Source: a bacterium
GTDB lineage: Bacteria > Bacillota > Bacilli > Lactobacillales > Streptococcaceae
Length of the DNA: 64,000 nucleotides
Direction: 5' to 3'
Assembly (NCBI GenBank): GCA_905221505.1
Contig: CAJNDL010000002.1
Coordinates: 43,922 to 107,921, forward strand
Each line of letters begins with the position of its first letter. Within the stretch, counting starts at the first letter, position 1. Shown here piece by piece: positions 1 to 7,461 of the stretch. Position numbers and translations under genes: made by a program. The notes under the pieces were generated by a model. The model was not told the origin of the DNA. It searched no databases and saw nothing but the letters and a program-made list of their open reading frames with translations.

Positions 1-58
1 ACAACGCATTTCCTCCGCCAACAACATTTTCTAAGTCATTAATAGCTAAATCAATCAT
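1..58 (-). CDS. Double-glycine bacteriocin peptide, 5' end only (blp operon)
   Basis: This is the first 19 codons of a minus-strand gene cut off by the window edge. The peptide begins MIDLAINDLENVVGG followed by GNAL, so it has a double-glycine leader of the kind cleaved by C39-peptidase transporters such as BlpA. An AGGAG ribosome site lies five bases before the ATG. The gene lies in the divergent operon driven by the BlpR-type promoter at 355-421, where blp bacteriocins are expected. The leader is only 15 residues, shorter than most blp leaders. The mature peptide is outside the window, so the bacteriocin class cannot be named. Confidence 0.75.
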   Translation of the reverse strand, partial: MIDLAINDLENVVGGGNAL

Positions 59-221
59 TTTTTCTCCTTTTGTATTTCTTATAATTAACATGACACGATA
101 TAATGGAAGTAATAATTAACGTACATCCAATAATAAAGTTTAATAAATCCTGATGGTCTACAACTAAGTACAGACCAAATAAACATAGGCCAAATTGCGA
201 ACTACAGTTTTGAAATTTCAT
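51..221 (-). CDS. Small two-helix membrane protein in blp operon (56 aa)
   Basis: This ORF encodes 56 residues (MKFQNCSSQF... to ...YKRRKND). It has two hydrophobic segments, about residues 7-22 and 27-43, and a strongly basic tail. Its stop codon overlaps the start of the downstream bacteriocin ORF by 8 nt, which suggests translational coupling. It sits in the transcript of the BlpR-type promoter at 355-421. I do not recognise the family. Size and topology would fit an immunity or accessory protein, but that is inference. Its start overlaps a 21-codon ORF upstream, and losing one G from the G5 tract at 226-230 would fuse both into a single 71-aa protein. Confidence 0.5.
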   Translation of the reverse strand: MKFQNCSSQFGLCLFGLYLVVDHQDLLNFIIGCTLIITSIISCHVNYKKYKRRKND

Positions 222-267
222 CAAGCCCCCATTTTACAAAATTGATATACACTCTAACTTGATCCAT
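202..267 (-). pseudogene. 21-codon upstream ORF, probable 5' part of a split gene
   Basis: The ORF reads MDQVRVYINFVKWGLDEISK followed by L and stop. An AAGG ribosome site lies 8 nt before its ATG, a better signal than that of the following 56-aa ORF. The ORF runs through a G5 tract (226-230) and ends 17 nt past the start of the next ORF, in a different frame. With four Gs instead of five, the reading continues KWGLMKFQNC into the 56-aa ORF. It is either the 5' half of a frameshifted gene or a short coupled peptide. Confidence 0.4.
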
Positions 268-354
268 ACAATATACCTTATAAGTATTTACTATGAATAA
301 AACCCATAAGATTAATACATTTCTTTTTTGTCTTGTTGCAACTTTGACAAGTTT

Positions 355-421
355 AGTGTATCATTGTTTTTTTAAATTTTTCATCCAAATCTTGAATTGC
401 CATCGAAACATCTTGAATTAG
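355..421 (-). promoter_or_regulatory. BlpR-type promoter for the divergent bacteriocin operon
   Basis: On the minus strand, direct repeats CTAATTCAAGA (421-411) and GCAATTCAAGA (400-390) start 21 bp apart, with TTTCGATG between them. Exactly 29 nt further is an extended -10, TG-A-TACACT (TACACT at 360-355). The repeat family, 21-bp phase and distance match the blpA and blpT promoters in this window. Transcription would start near 348, leaving about 290 nt before the bacteriocin ORF, part of which codes for the small ORFs. Activation by phosphorylated BlpR is inferred from the known blp regulon. Confidence 0.75.
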
Positions 422-478
422 CTTTTTTATTTGAAACCACCTCTAAATTAAAAAAAAGATAATTTCTAATCATTTTTT

Positions 479-545
479 ACCATTCAGGAAGTTTCAATGA
501 CTATTCAAGATTTCATAAAGCACAAAATTGTTTTTATGTCATAAT
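479..545 (+). promoter_or_regulatory. BlpR-type promoter for blpABC
   Basis: Direct repeats ACCATTCAGGA (479-489) and ACTATTCAAGA (500-510) are spaced 21 bp start to start, with TTTCAATG between them. An extended -10 (TG-T-CATAAT, CATAAT at 540-545) follows after 29 nt. No -35 hexamer is visible, as expected for an activator-dependent promoter. The first start codon downstream is blpA at 577. Confidence 0.8.
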
Positions 546-576
546 AGACCTATCCACTATATGAAAGGAATTGCCA

Positions 577-2730
577 ATGACTTCTTATAAACGTACATTT
601 GTTCCTCAAATAGATGCGAGAGACTGCGGTGTTGCTGCCTTAGCCTCGATTGCTAAATTCTACGGTTCAGATTTTTCTCTAGCTCACTTGAGAGAACTTG
701 CAAAGACCAATAAAGAAGGGACGACTGCTCTTGGCATTGTAAAAGCCGCTGATGAAATGGACTTTGAAACAAGACCTGTTCAAGCAGATAAAACGCTCTT
801 TGACATGAGTGATGTCCCCTATCCATTTATCGTTCACGTTAACAAAGAAGGAAAACTCCAACATTACTATGTTGTCTATCAAACAAAGAAAGACTATCTG
901 ATTATTGGTGATCCTGACCCTTCTGTAAAAATCACTAAAATGTCAAAAGAACGCTTTTTCTCTGAATGGACTGGAGTAGCTATTTTTCTAGCTCCCAAAC
1001 CCAGCTATCAACCCCATAAAGATAAAAAGAATGGTCTACTAAGCTTCCTTCCTCTGATTTTCAAACAAAAATCTCTCATTGCTTACATTGTTCTCTCAAG
1101 CTTATTAGTCACTATTATCAATATAGGTGGTTCTTATTATCTCCAAGGAATCTTAGATGAATACATCCCAAATCAGATGAAATCAACTTTAGGAATCATC
1201 TCAGTTGGTCTGGTTATCACCTATATCCTCCAACAAATTATGAGCTTCTCCAGAGATTATCTCCTAACTGTTCTGAGTCAGAGATTAAGTATTGATGTGA
1301 TTTTATCCTATATTCGCCATATTTTTGAACTTCCTATGTCTTTCTTTGCGACACGTCGTACAGGAGAAATCATTTCACGGTTCACAGATGCTAACTCTAT
1401 TATAGATGCTTTGGCTTCTACCATTCTTTCTCTTTTTCTGGATGTTTCCATTCTGATTCTTGTAGGAGGCGTCTTACTGGCACAAAACCCTAATCTCTTC
1501 CTTCTTTCTCTTATTTCCATTCCTATATACATGTTCATCATCTTCTCTTTTATGAAGCCTTTCGAAAAAATGAACCATGATGTCATGCAAAGTAATTCTA
1601 TGGTTAGCTCTGCCATTATCGAAGATATCAACGGGATTGAAACTATAAAGTCGCTCACGAGTGAAGAAAATCGCTATCAAAATATAGACAGCGAATTTGT
1701 AGATTATTTGGAAAAATCCTTTAAGCTCAGTAAGTATTCTATTTTACAAACGAGTTTAAAGCAGGGAACAAAATTAGTTTTGAATATCCTTATCCTATGG
1801 TTTGGCTCTCAATTAGTCATGTCGAGTAAAATTTCTATCGGTCAGTTGATTACCTTTAACACACTTCTTTCTTACTTTACAACTCCTATGGAAAATATTA
1901 TCAACCTCCAAACCAAACTCCAATCTGCGAAGGTTGCTAATAACCGTTTGAACGAAGTCTATCTAGTCGAATCTGAATTTCAAGTTCAAGAAAACCCTGT
2001 TCATTCACATTTTTTGATGGGCGATATTGAATTTGATGACCTTTCTTATAAGTATGGTTTTGGACGAGATACCTTAACAGATATTAATCTCACGATTAAA
2101 CAAGGAGATAAGGTTAGCCTAGTTGGAGTTAGTGGTTCTGGTAAAACAACTTTAGCCAAAATGATTGTCAATTTCTTTGAACCCTACAAAGGACATATTT
2201 CTATCAATCATCAGGATATTAAAAACATTGATAAAAAAGTCTTGCGCCGTCATATTAATTACCTACCCCAACAAGCCTATATCTTTAATGGCTCTATCTT
2301 GGAAAACTTAACCTTAGGTGGTAATAATATGATTAGCCAAGAAGATATTCTAAGAGCTTGTGAATTAGCTGAAATCCGTCAAGACATTGAAAGAATGCCT
2401 ATGGGCTATCAAACTCAGCTCTCTGATGGAGTCGGTCTATCAGGAGGACAAAAGCAACGAATCGCTCTAGCTCGTGCTCTTTTAACTAAAGCTCCTGTTT
2501 TAATACTAGATGAAGCTACTAGCGGTCTTGATGTCTTGACTGAGAAAAAAGTTATAGATAATCTTATGTCCCTCACTGATAAAACTATTCTCTTTGTAGC
2601 CCATCGTCTCAGTATAGCCGAACGAACTAACCGTGTCATTGTTCTTGACCAGGGGAAAATCATTGAAGTTGGTAGTCACCAAGAGTTAATGCAGGCGCAA
2701 GGCTTCTACCATCATCTATTCAATAAATAA
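577..2730 (+). CDS. blpA: BlpA, C39-peptidase bacteriocin/pheromone ABC exporter
   Basis: The 717-residue protein is a fused protease, permease and ATPase that cleaves double-glycine leaders and exports BlpC and blp bacteriocins. The N-terminal C39 peptidase shows Cys17 in DARDCGVAA, a histidine in LQHYYV and an aspartate in GDPDPS. Membrane segments fill roughly residues 165-450. The C-terminal ATPase has Walker A GVSGSGKTT, signature LSGGQKQR and Walker B LILDEAT. The frame is open end to end. Many pneumococci carry a frameshifted blpA and cannot secrete, so this strain looks secretion-competent. I chose ATG 577 because GAAAGGA (563-569) lies 7 nt upstream; the in-frame TTG at 571 is too close. 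blpB follows 10 bp after the stop. Confidence 0.95.
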   Translation: MTSYKRTFVPQIDARDCGVAALASIAKFYGSDFSLAHLRELAKTNKEGTTALGIVKAADEMDFETRPVQADKTLFDMSDVPYPFIVHVNKEGKLQHYYVVYQTKKDYLIIGDPDPSVKITKMSKERFFSEWTGVAIFLAPKPSYQPHKDKKNGLLSFLPLIFKQKSLIAYIVLSSLLVTIINIGGSYYLQGILDEYIPNQMKSTLGIISVGLVITYILQQIMSFSRDYLLTVLSQRLSIDVILSYIRHIFELPMSFFATRRTGEIISRFTDANSIIDALASTILSLFLDVSILILVGGVLLAQNPNLFLLSLISIPIYMFIIFSFMKPFEKMNHDVMQSNSMVSSAIIEDINGIETIKSLTSEENRYQNIDSEFVDYLEKSFKLSKYSILQTSLKQGTKLVLNILILWFGSQLVMSSKISIGQLITFNTLLSYFTTPMENIINLQTKLQSAKVANNRLNEVYLVESEFQVQENPVHSHFLMGDIEFDDLSYKYGFGRDTLTDINLTIKQGDKVSLVGVSGSGKTTLAKMIVNFFEPYKGHISINHQDIKNIDKKVLRRHINYLPQQAYIFNGSILENLTLGGNNMISQEDILRACELAEIRQDIERMPMGYQTQLSDGVGLSGGQKQRIALARALLTKAPVLILDEATSGLDVLTEKKVIDNLMSLTDKTILFVAHRLSIAERTNRVIVLDQGKIIEVGSHQELMQAQGFYHHLFNK

Positions 2731-2740
2731 GGAGAATGTC

Positions 2741-4102
2741 ATGAATCCTAATCTTTTTAGAAGCGTCGAGTTTTATCAGAGACGTTACCATAACTATGCG
2801 ACAGTGTTAATTATACCTCTTTCATTATTATTTACTTTCATCTTGATTTTCTCCCTTGTTGCCACAAAAGAAATTACTGTTACTTCCCAAGGAGAAATCG
2901 CCCCTACAAGTGTCATTGCATCTATTCAGTCAACCAGTGATAATCCTATCCTTGCTAATCATTTAGTGGCAAATCAAGTAGTTGAAAAAGGGGACTTACT
3001 CATCAAATACTCTGAAACAATGGAAGAAAGTCAGAAAACTGCCTTAGAAACTCAATTACAAAGACTTGAGAAGCAAAAAGAAGGACTTGGAATTTTGAAA
3101 CAAAGCTTAGAAAAAGCGACTGATCTTTTTTCTGGCGAGGATGAATTTGGCTACCATAATACCTTTAGGAATTTTACTAAACAATCCCATGATATTGAAC
3201 TGGGTATCACAAAGACTAACACTGAGGTTTCAAATCAAGCCAATCTTGCCAATAGCAGTTCATCAGCTATTGAACAAGAAATCACAAAAGTTCAACAGCA
3301 GATTGGAGAATACCAGGAGCTGAGTGATGCTATCATAAATAAAAGGGCTCGCTTACCAACTGGCAATCCGCACCAGTCAATTTTGAATCGTTATCTTGTA
3401 GCCTCACAAGGACAAACACAAGGAACTGCAGAGGAGCCATTTTTATCTCAAATTAATCAAAGTATTGCAGGTCTTGAATCATCTATCACAAGCCTCAAAA
3501 TTCAGCAAGCTGGTATCGGAAGTGTAGCAACTTATGATAATAGTTTAGCAACCAAAATTGAAGTACTCCGCACACAGTTTTTACAAACAGCCTCACAGCA
3601 ACAACTAACCGTGGAGAATCAATTAACAGAATTAAAAGTACAACTAGATCAAGCGACACAGCGCTTAGAAAACAATACCTTAACCGCTCCAAGTAAAGGT
3701 ATCGTTCATCTGAACAGCGAATTTGAAGGTAAAAATAGAATTCCAACTGGTACAGAAATTGCTCAAATATTCCCTGTCATCACAGATACAAGAGAAGTAC
3801 TAATCACTTACTACGTATCTTCTGACTATCTACCTCTACTAGATAAAGGACAAACTGTAAGATTAAAACTGGAGAAGATTGGAAATCACGGCATTACCAT
3901 CATCGGCCAACTTCAGACAATTGATCAAACTCCTACCAGAACAGAGCAAGGAAATCTCTTTAAATTAACCGCTCTTGCAAAACTATCTAATGAGGATAGT
4001 AAACTCATCCAATATGGCTTACAAGGTCGCGTCACTAGTGTAACTGCAAAGAAAACATATTTTGATTATTTCAAAGATAAAATTTTAACCCATTCTGATT
4101 AA
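2741..4102 (+). CDS. blpB: BlpB, accessory protein of the BlpA exporter
   Basis: This 453-aa protein is the membrane-fusion-like partner of BlpA, homologous to ComB of the competence exporter. One N-terminal transmembrane helix (about residues 20-42, ATVLIIPLSLLFTFILIFSL) precedes a long extracytoplasmic region. That region has two coiled-coil stretches, around residues 95-125 and 165-330, flanked by a lipoyl/HlyD-like fold (EIAPTSVIAS... and LTAPSKGIVH). The SD AAGGAG lies just before the ATG. blpA and blpC are adjacent in the same orientation, so the BlpR-activated transcript covers all three. Confidence 0.93.
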   Translation: MNPNLFRSVEFYQRRYHNYATVLIIPLSLLFTFILIFSLVATKEITVTSQGEIAPTSVIASIQSTSDNPILANHLVANQVVEKGDLLIKYSETMEESQKTALETQLQRLEKQKEGLGILKQSLEKATDLFSGEDEFGYHNTFRNFTKQSHDIELGITKTNTEVSNQANLANSSSSAIEQEITKVQQQIGEYQELSDAIINKRARLPTGNPHQSILNRYLVASQGQTQGTAEEPFLSQINQSIAGLESSITSLKIQQAGIGSVATYDNSLATKIEVLRTQFLQTASQQQLTVENQLTELKVQLDQATQRLENNTLTAPSKGIVHLNSEFEGKNRIPTGTEIAQIFPVITDTREVLITYYVSSDYLPLLDKGQTVRLKLEKIGNHGITIIGQLQTIDQTPTRTEQGNLFKLTALAKLSNEDSKLIQYGLQGRVTSVTAKKTYFDYFKDKILTHSD

Positions 4103-4158
4103 TTTTCAGATAACACTCTATAACTATTTATTATCTTATCAAAAAGGAGAATCATAAC

Positions 4159-4314
4159 ATGGATAAGAATCAAAACCTAACTTCATTTCAAGAACTAACA
4201 ACTACCGAACTCAACCAAATTACAGGTGGAGGATGGTGGGAAGATTTCTTTTATAGCGTTAGTAGATATTCTCATAGCATCACACAAGGACTTCATCAGC
4301 CAATACAACTATAA
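4159..4314 (+). CDS. blpC: BlpC, blp peptide pheromone precursor
   Basis: The 51-codon gene is too short for a usual ORF cutoff. It encodes a 24-residue leader (MDKNQNLTSFQELTTTELNQ, then ITGG) ending in Gly-Gly, followed by a 27-residue mature peptide. The mature peptide begins GWWEDFFYSVSRYSHSIT and ends QGLHQPIQL. The GWWED start and PIQL end are shared with known BlpC pherotypes, but the middle matches none that I can recall with certainty. BlpAB would cleave after Gly-Gly, and the peptide would signal through BlpH on the opposite strand. AAAAAGGAG lies 8-9 nt before the ATG. Confidence 0.93.
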   Translation: MDKNQNLTSFQELTTTELNQITGGGWWEDFFYSVSRYSHSITQGLHQPIQL

Positions 4315-4356
4315 AAAATAAGATCGAGATAAAAGAACTCTCGGTCTTATTTTTTT
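4313..4356. terminator. Bidirectional terminator between blpC and blpH
   Basis: A 10-bp stem (AAGATCGAGA 4320-4329 with TCTCGGTCTT 4339-4348, one G-T pair) is flanked by A-rich sequence on the left and ATTTTTTT on the right. It can therefore stop both the blpABC and the convergent blpSRH transcripts. Confidence 0.88.
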
Positions 4357-4358
4357 CA

Positions 4359-5699
4359 TCATTCTGTATGTATCACAGTAAGTACCTGACGAAAGACTTG
4401 ATTTTGACAGGTGGTATTTAAACTAGTATTAGGATAAGTTTCCACAAGCTTCATAACGGTATAGAGACCAACTCCTCTCTCCTCCCCTTTAGAACTGGCT
4501 CCAAAGGAGAAAATCTCAGAAATATCGATGCTCTCTTCTTTGATGGAGTTTTCAATGATAAAGGTCTCCTGTTCTCCATTTTTTAAAAAGGCAATTGAAA
4601 CATGAGGTTGACTGGCCTCTACACTGGCTTCAATAGCATTGTCACAAAGGATAGACACAATGGTTAGAAAATCAAGTAGTCTCATCCCCTCGACCTGAAT
4701 CTCCTCAGGAACTTCGACATTAAAGACAATATCCTTTTCTCTAGCTTTTATAAATTTTCCTGCTAGAAGACTTTTGAGGGCACGGTCGCGAATATTCACC
4801 AATCGGCCCAGATCATATTTATTGTCCTGCAATTTCTGACTAGAATCCTTTAAGACCGAGTCGTAGACCTCTTTTATCTGCTCCATATCCTCCTCTTCAA
4901 TACCCAGACGTAAGCTGGTCAAGAGGTTTGTATAATCATGACGAAAGCTCCGTACTTCCTTATAAAGCTCCTCTATATGCAGACTATAGCGCTCCATATC
5001 TCTGTAGCGCAAAGCCTGTTCTTGGTTCAGTTTCTCCTGAAGTTTTTCCTTCAAATAGGTATCCAATTTCTTGATAATCCCCATAAAAAAAAGGAGGTAA
5101 AAAACTAGGATGAGATGGCGAACAGTCTTTGATTGGATATCGTATGCATATTCAAAGTAAGACAGACTTTCCATGACTAGAAAGTAAGCCCCCATTATCC
5201 AGTTAATCTTAGTCAAGGATTTTTGAAAATCTTTATCTAGGCTCTCCCTTCTCAAGCTAGTGAAATCATAGTCCAACCATTTCAAAAAGACTAATACTAT
5301 GGAGTAAACGAATATCATAATCAACAAAAAGAGAGGATTTCCATATCCATCTACAAGCCCTTTCCCCAAAAACGGAAACACAAAATAGGAGACACTTCTG
5401 TAAAAAATATCCATCAATACAATTGGAAAGAGACCATAAAAGAAAAGGAATTTTTTAGGAAGCCCTCTTAACAATAAGGAAGACAAGCTGATGCCGAACA
5501 AGGGTTCTATAAAGTATGACAGATAGTCAGTCAAGACTAAAAATTTAAAAGTTGTAACAATTGCTGCTATAAGAAATTTTAGAAGAAAGGCCTTAAAAAT
5601 TCTATCGAAAGTGAGACTAATTCCATCTACCTTAAAGAACATGATAATTTCTAGCCCACTAATAGCTAGTGAATACAATATCATCCAAAAAATATACAT
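4359..5699 (-). CDS. blpH: BlpH, BlpC-sensing histidine kinase
   Basis: The 446-aa membrane kinase of the HPK10/AgrC-ComD type binds extracellular BlpC and phosphorylates BlpR. The N-terminal half is a polytopic sensor with about six or seven hydrophobic helices up to residue 215. The phosphoacceptor motif is EVRSFRHDYTNLLTS (around residue 250). The C-terminal ATPase has the N-box LCDNAIEASVEA and a glycine box ERGVGLYTV. The N-terminal sensor normally co-varies with the BlpC pherotype, so it should match the peptide encoded next door. The gene is 13 bp downstream of blpR and ends at the shared terminator. Confidence 0.93.
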   Translation of the reverse strand: MYIFWMILYSLAISGLEIIMFFKVDGISLTFDRIFKAFLLKFLIAAIVTTFKFLVLTDYLSYFIEPLFGISLSSLLLRGLPKKFLFFYGLFPIVLMDIFYRSVSYFVFPFLGKGLVDGYGNPLFLLIMIFVYSIVLVFLKWLDYDFTSLRRESLDKDFQKSLTKINWIMGAYFLVMESLSYFEYAYDIQSKTVRHLILVFYLLFFMGIIKKLDTYLKEKLQEKLNQEQALRYRDMERYSLHIEELYKEVRSFRHDYTNLLTSLRLGIEEEDMEQIKEVYDSVLKDSSQKLQDNKYDLGRLVNIRDRALKSLLAGKFIKAREKDIVFNVEVPEEIQVEGMRLLDFLTIVSILCDNAIEASVEASQPHVSIAFLKNGEQETFIIENSIKEESIDISEIFSFGASSKGEERGVGLYTVMKLVETYPNTSLNTTCQNQVFRQVLTVIHTE

Positions 5700-5712
5700 A
5701 AATTCTCCTCAC

Positions 5713-6450
5713 TCAGTGTAAGTTATTGATAGCCTCAGACACTTCCCTGACCTTATAGCGCGCAATCAGACAGCTTCCACCATTGGGAAAGTAAAGTAGT
5801 TTTTCTTTCTTATCTAAACGAACCACATTGGCTGGATTGATGAGAAAAGAGCGATGGCATTGCAAGAGACGGGGCTCCTGCTTGAGAACTTCCTCTAAAC
5901 TCGCCGTAAATTCCAGCCTATCCGTCTTGGTATAGAGAATGACACGATGAGCTCTGGGCGATGTTTCGAGATAATAAACCTCTTTAAAAGGATACTGGAA
6001 TTGGGCAAATTTTGATTTAAAGTAAAAGCAATCTTCCGCCAGACTTTTACTATCTTGACTATTGGCATAGAGAAGGGCTGTCTCGATCCGAGATTCAAAC
6101 TCCTCTGCCGAAAGAGCCTTATCAATGTAGTCTAAAGCAGAGACTTGATAGCGAAAGGACAGGGGCATAAACTCCGAGTGAGTCGTCACAAAGACGATCA
6201 AGGCATAAGGGTCCCGATCCCGAATCTTTCTTGCCACTTCTAAGCCTTTCATCTCCTCATTTCGAATCTCAATGTCCAAAAAGAATAGCTGATGGGATCC
6301 CTTCTCATGCACCTCTGCCAGCAGTTGGTCTGGCTTGCCAAAGATCTCAAAAGAGCTGGGAGTGATATGATGTGCTTTCAAAAGTTTCTCAATCGTCGTT
6401 TCAATCCTAGTCTGCTGGGAAAAATCATCTTCTAAAACAAATATTCTCAT
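5713..6450 (-). CDS. blpR: BlpR, LytTR-family response regulator
   Basis: The 245-aa protein has an N-terminal receiver domain (EDD near residue 8, likely phosphoacceptor Asp in FFLDIEIRNEE). A LytTR DNA-binding domain covers roughly residues 135-240 (FPFKEVYYLETSPRAHRVIL, CHRSFLINPANVVRLDKKEK). Phosphorylated BlpR binds paired direct repeats ahead of blp genes, and three such sites lie in this window (355-421, 479-545, 6941-7007). blpS ends 4 nt upstream and blpH follows 13 bp downstream, forming the blpSRH operon. Confidence 0.94.
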   Translation of the reverse strand: MRIFVLEDDFSQQTRIETTIEKLLKAHHITPSSFEIFGKPDQLLAEVHEKGSHQLFFLDIEIRNEEMKGLEVARKIRDRDPYALIVFVTTHSEFMPLSFRYQVSALDYIDKALSAEEFESRIETALLYANSQDSKSLAEDCFYFKSKFAQFQYPFKEVYYLETSPRAHRVILYTKTDRLEFTASLEEVLKQEPRLLQCHRSFLINPANVVRLDKKEKLLYFPNGGSCLIARYKVREVSEAINNLH

Positions 6451-6454
6451 CTTT

Positions 6455-6793
6455 TTACTCTCCCTCTTTCAACCATTTTTGACGAATTTCTCTATAGCGA
6501 CGTCTGGAATACTTGACAGCGTATTGACCTTCTTCTCCAAGAAAAAGGATTCTTTCTTGAAAATCAATCGATTTTACTTTATCAAGATTGACCAAACAAT
6601 TTCGATGACATCTCATCAAGGTTTCCCCATATTGGTTCTCAAGATTACTTAAATTTTGAACCATATTAAAACTAGCTTCTTCTGTAACAATCTGTACGGT
6701 ATGTGCTTTAGTTGGATGCATTTGGATATAGTAGATATCGTCGACGTTTACTTTATAGACTGTTTTCTGTGTCTGAATAATCATATGTTTCAT
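6455..6793 (-). CDS. blpS: BlpS, stand-alone LytTR DNA-binding protein
   Basis: This 112-aa protein consists of little more than a LytTR domain (VYKVNVDDIYYIQMHPTK, MRCHRNCLVNLDKVKSIDF) and has no receiver. It therefore resembles the DNA-binding half of BlpR and may modulate the same repeats, although its role is less well established. The ATG at 6793 is chosen because AGGAGGAG lies 6 nt upstream. It is the first gene of blpSRH. Its promoter must lie in 6794-6940, where TG-A-TAAAAT (6917-6922 on the minus strand) is a possible extended -10. Confidence 0.9.
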   Translation of the reverse strand: MKHMIIQTQKTVYKVNVDDIYYIQMHPTKAHTVQIVTEEASFNMVQNLSNLENQYGETLMRCHRNCLVNLDKVKSIDFQERILFLGEEGQYAVKYSRRRYREIRQKWLKEGE

Positions 6794-6940
6794 TGGATTC
6801 TCCTCCTAAGAAAAGAATAACAGAAAAGGTCTAGCACAAGCACACCCAATCCTAAACAGTCTTTGAAAGCTCCTAAAAGGATTATTTTTCTACAACATCA
6901 TGATGAGGTTACAACTATTTTATCATAAAATCTACTCATT

Positions 6941-7007
6941 GCCATTCAAGACATTTCAAGAACAATTAAAGATTTGAAGGCGAAAAAGGAGATAAAAGTG
7001 ATAGACT
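6941..7007 (+). promoter_or_regulatory. BlpR-type promoter for blpT
   Basis: GCCATTCAAGA (6941-6951) and ACAATTAAAGA (6962-6972) start 21 bp apart, with a third imperfect copy ATTTCAAGA between them. Twenty-nine nt later is an extended -10, TG-A-TAGACT (7002-7007). This is the geometry of the other two blp promoters. A second extended -10 (TG-C-TATAAT at 7030-7035) lies closer to blpT and may give basal expression. Confidence 0.7.
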
Positions 7008-7069
7008 AACAGTACCAAAACACAATTGCTATAATCAAAACTAGCACCCAGATTAGAGGAGGAATTCTC

Positions 7070-7399
7070 ATGACAGATACAGACCCCATCAAAAGAGCTC
7101 AGACTTTGATTACGGATTTAAACAAAGCCTACCAAGCATGCAAACAGGCAACAGCTGACGACATCCGCTTTCAGGAGCAATTAAACTCTATTCTTGGCTT
7201 TCTAGCCAAGTCTGAGACAGTGGATAATCGAGTATTGATTGAACTGGAAAAATTTTACCAGACTTCCAGTCTTCTCATGGGACTCAGTGCCCTCAATCCA
7301 GATGCTCCTACTCGCGCCGCTTGGCGGGCCTATGACCGTTTCCACTTTGACCAAGTCAAGACCAAGTTGAGTCTTTACGGTCCAACCATTATCTTGTAG
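7070..7399 (+). CDS. blpT: BlpT, blp-regulated protein of unknown function
   Basis: The 109-aa soluble, mostly helical protein matches BlpT, the gene conventionally found beside blpS at the edge of the pneumococcal blp locus. I see no signal peptide, membrane segment or enzymatic motif. Its fold is not assigned here; helical content and locus would suit an immunity-like role, but that is inference. AGAGGAGG (7055-7062) lies 7 nt before the ATG. It is transcribed away from blpSRH and ends at a bidirectional terminator. Confidence 0.9.
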   Translation: MTDTDPIKRAQTLITDLNKAYQACKQATADDIRFQEQLNSILGFLAKSETVDNRVLIELEKFYQTSSLLMGLSALNPDAPTRAAWRAYDRFHFDQVKTKLSLYGPTIIL

Positions 7400-7403
7400 A
7401 AAA

Positions 7404-7443
7404 TAAAAGAAGCTGAGCTAAATTAAACTCAACTTCTTTTTTA
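7404..7443. terminator. Bidirectional terminator, blpT / ecsB
   Basis: AGAAG-c-TGAG (7408-7417) pairs with CTCA-a-CTTCT (7428-7437), followed by TTTTT on the plus side and a matching A-rich flank for the minus-strand gene ending at 7462. Confidence 0.8.
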
Positions 7444-7461
7444 GTGTCATATAAGTACATG

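Noticed and set aside
571..576. TTG at 571 as the blpA start
   Set aside because: It lies only 1-2 nt from the ribosome site; the ATG at 577 has proper spacing and gives the usual 717-aa protein.
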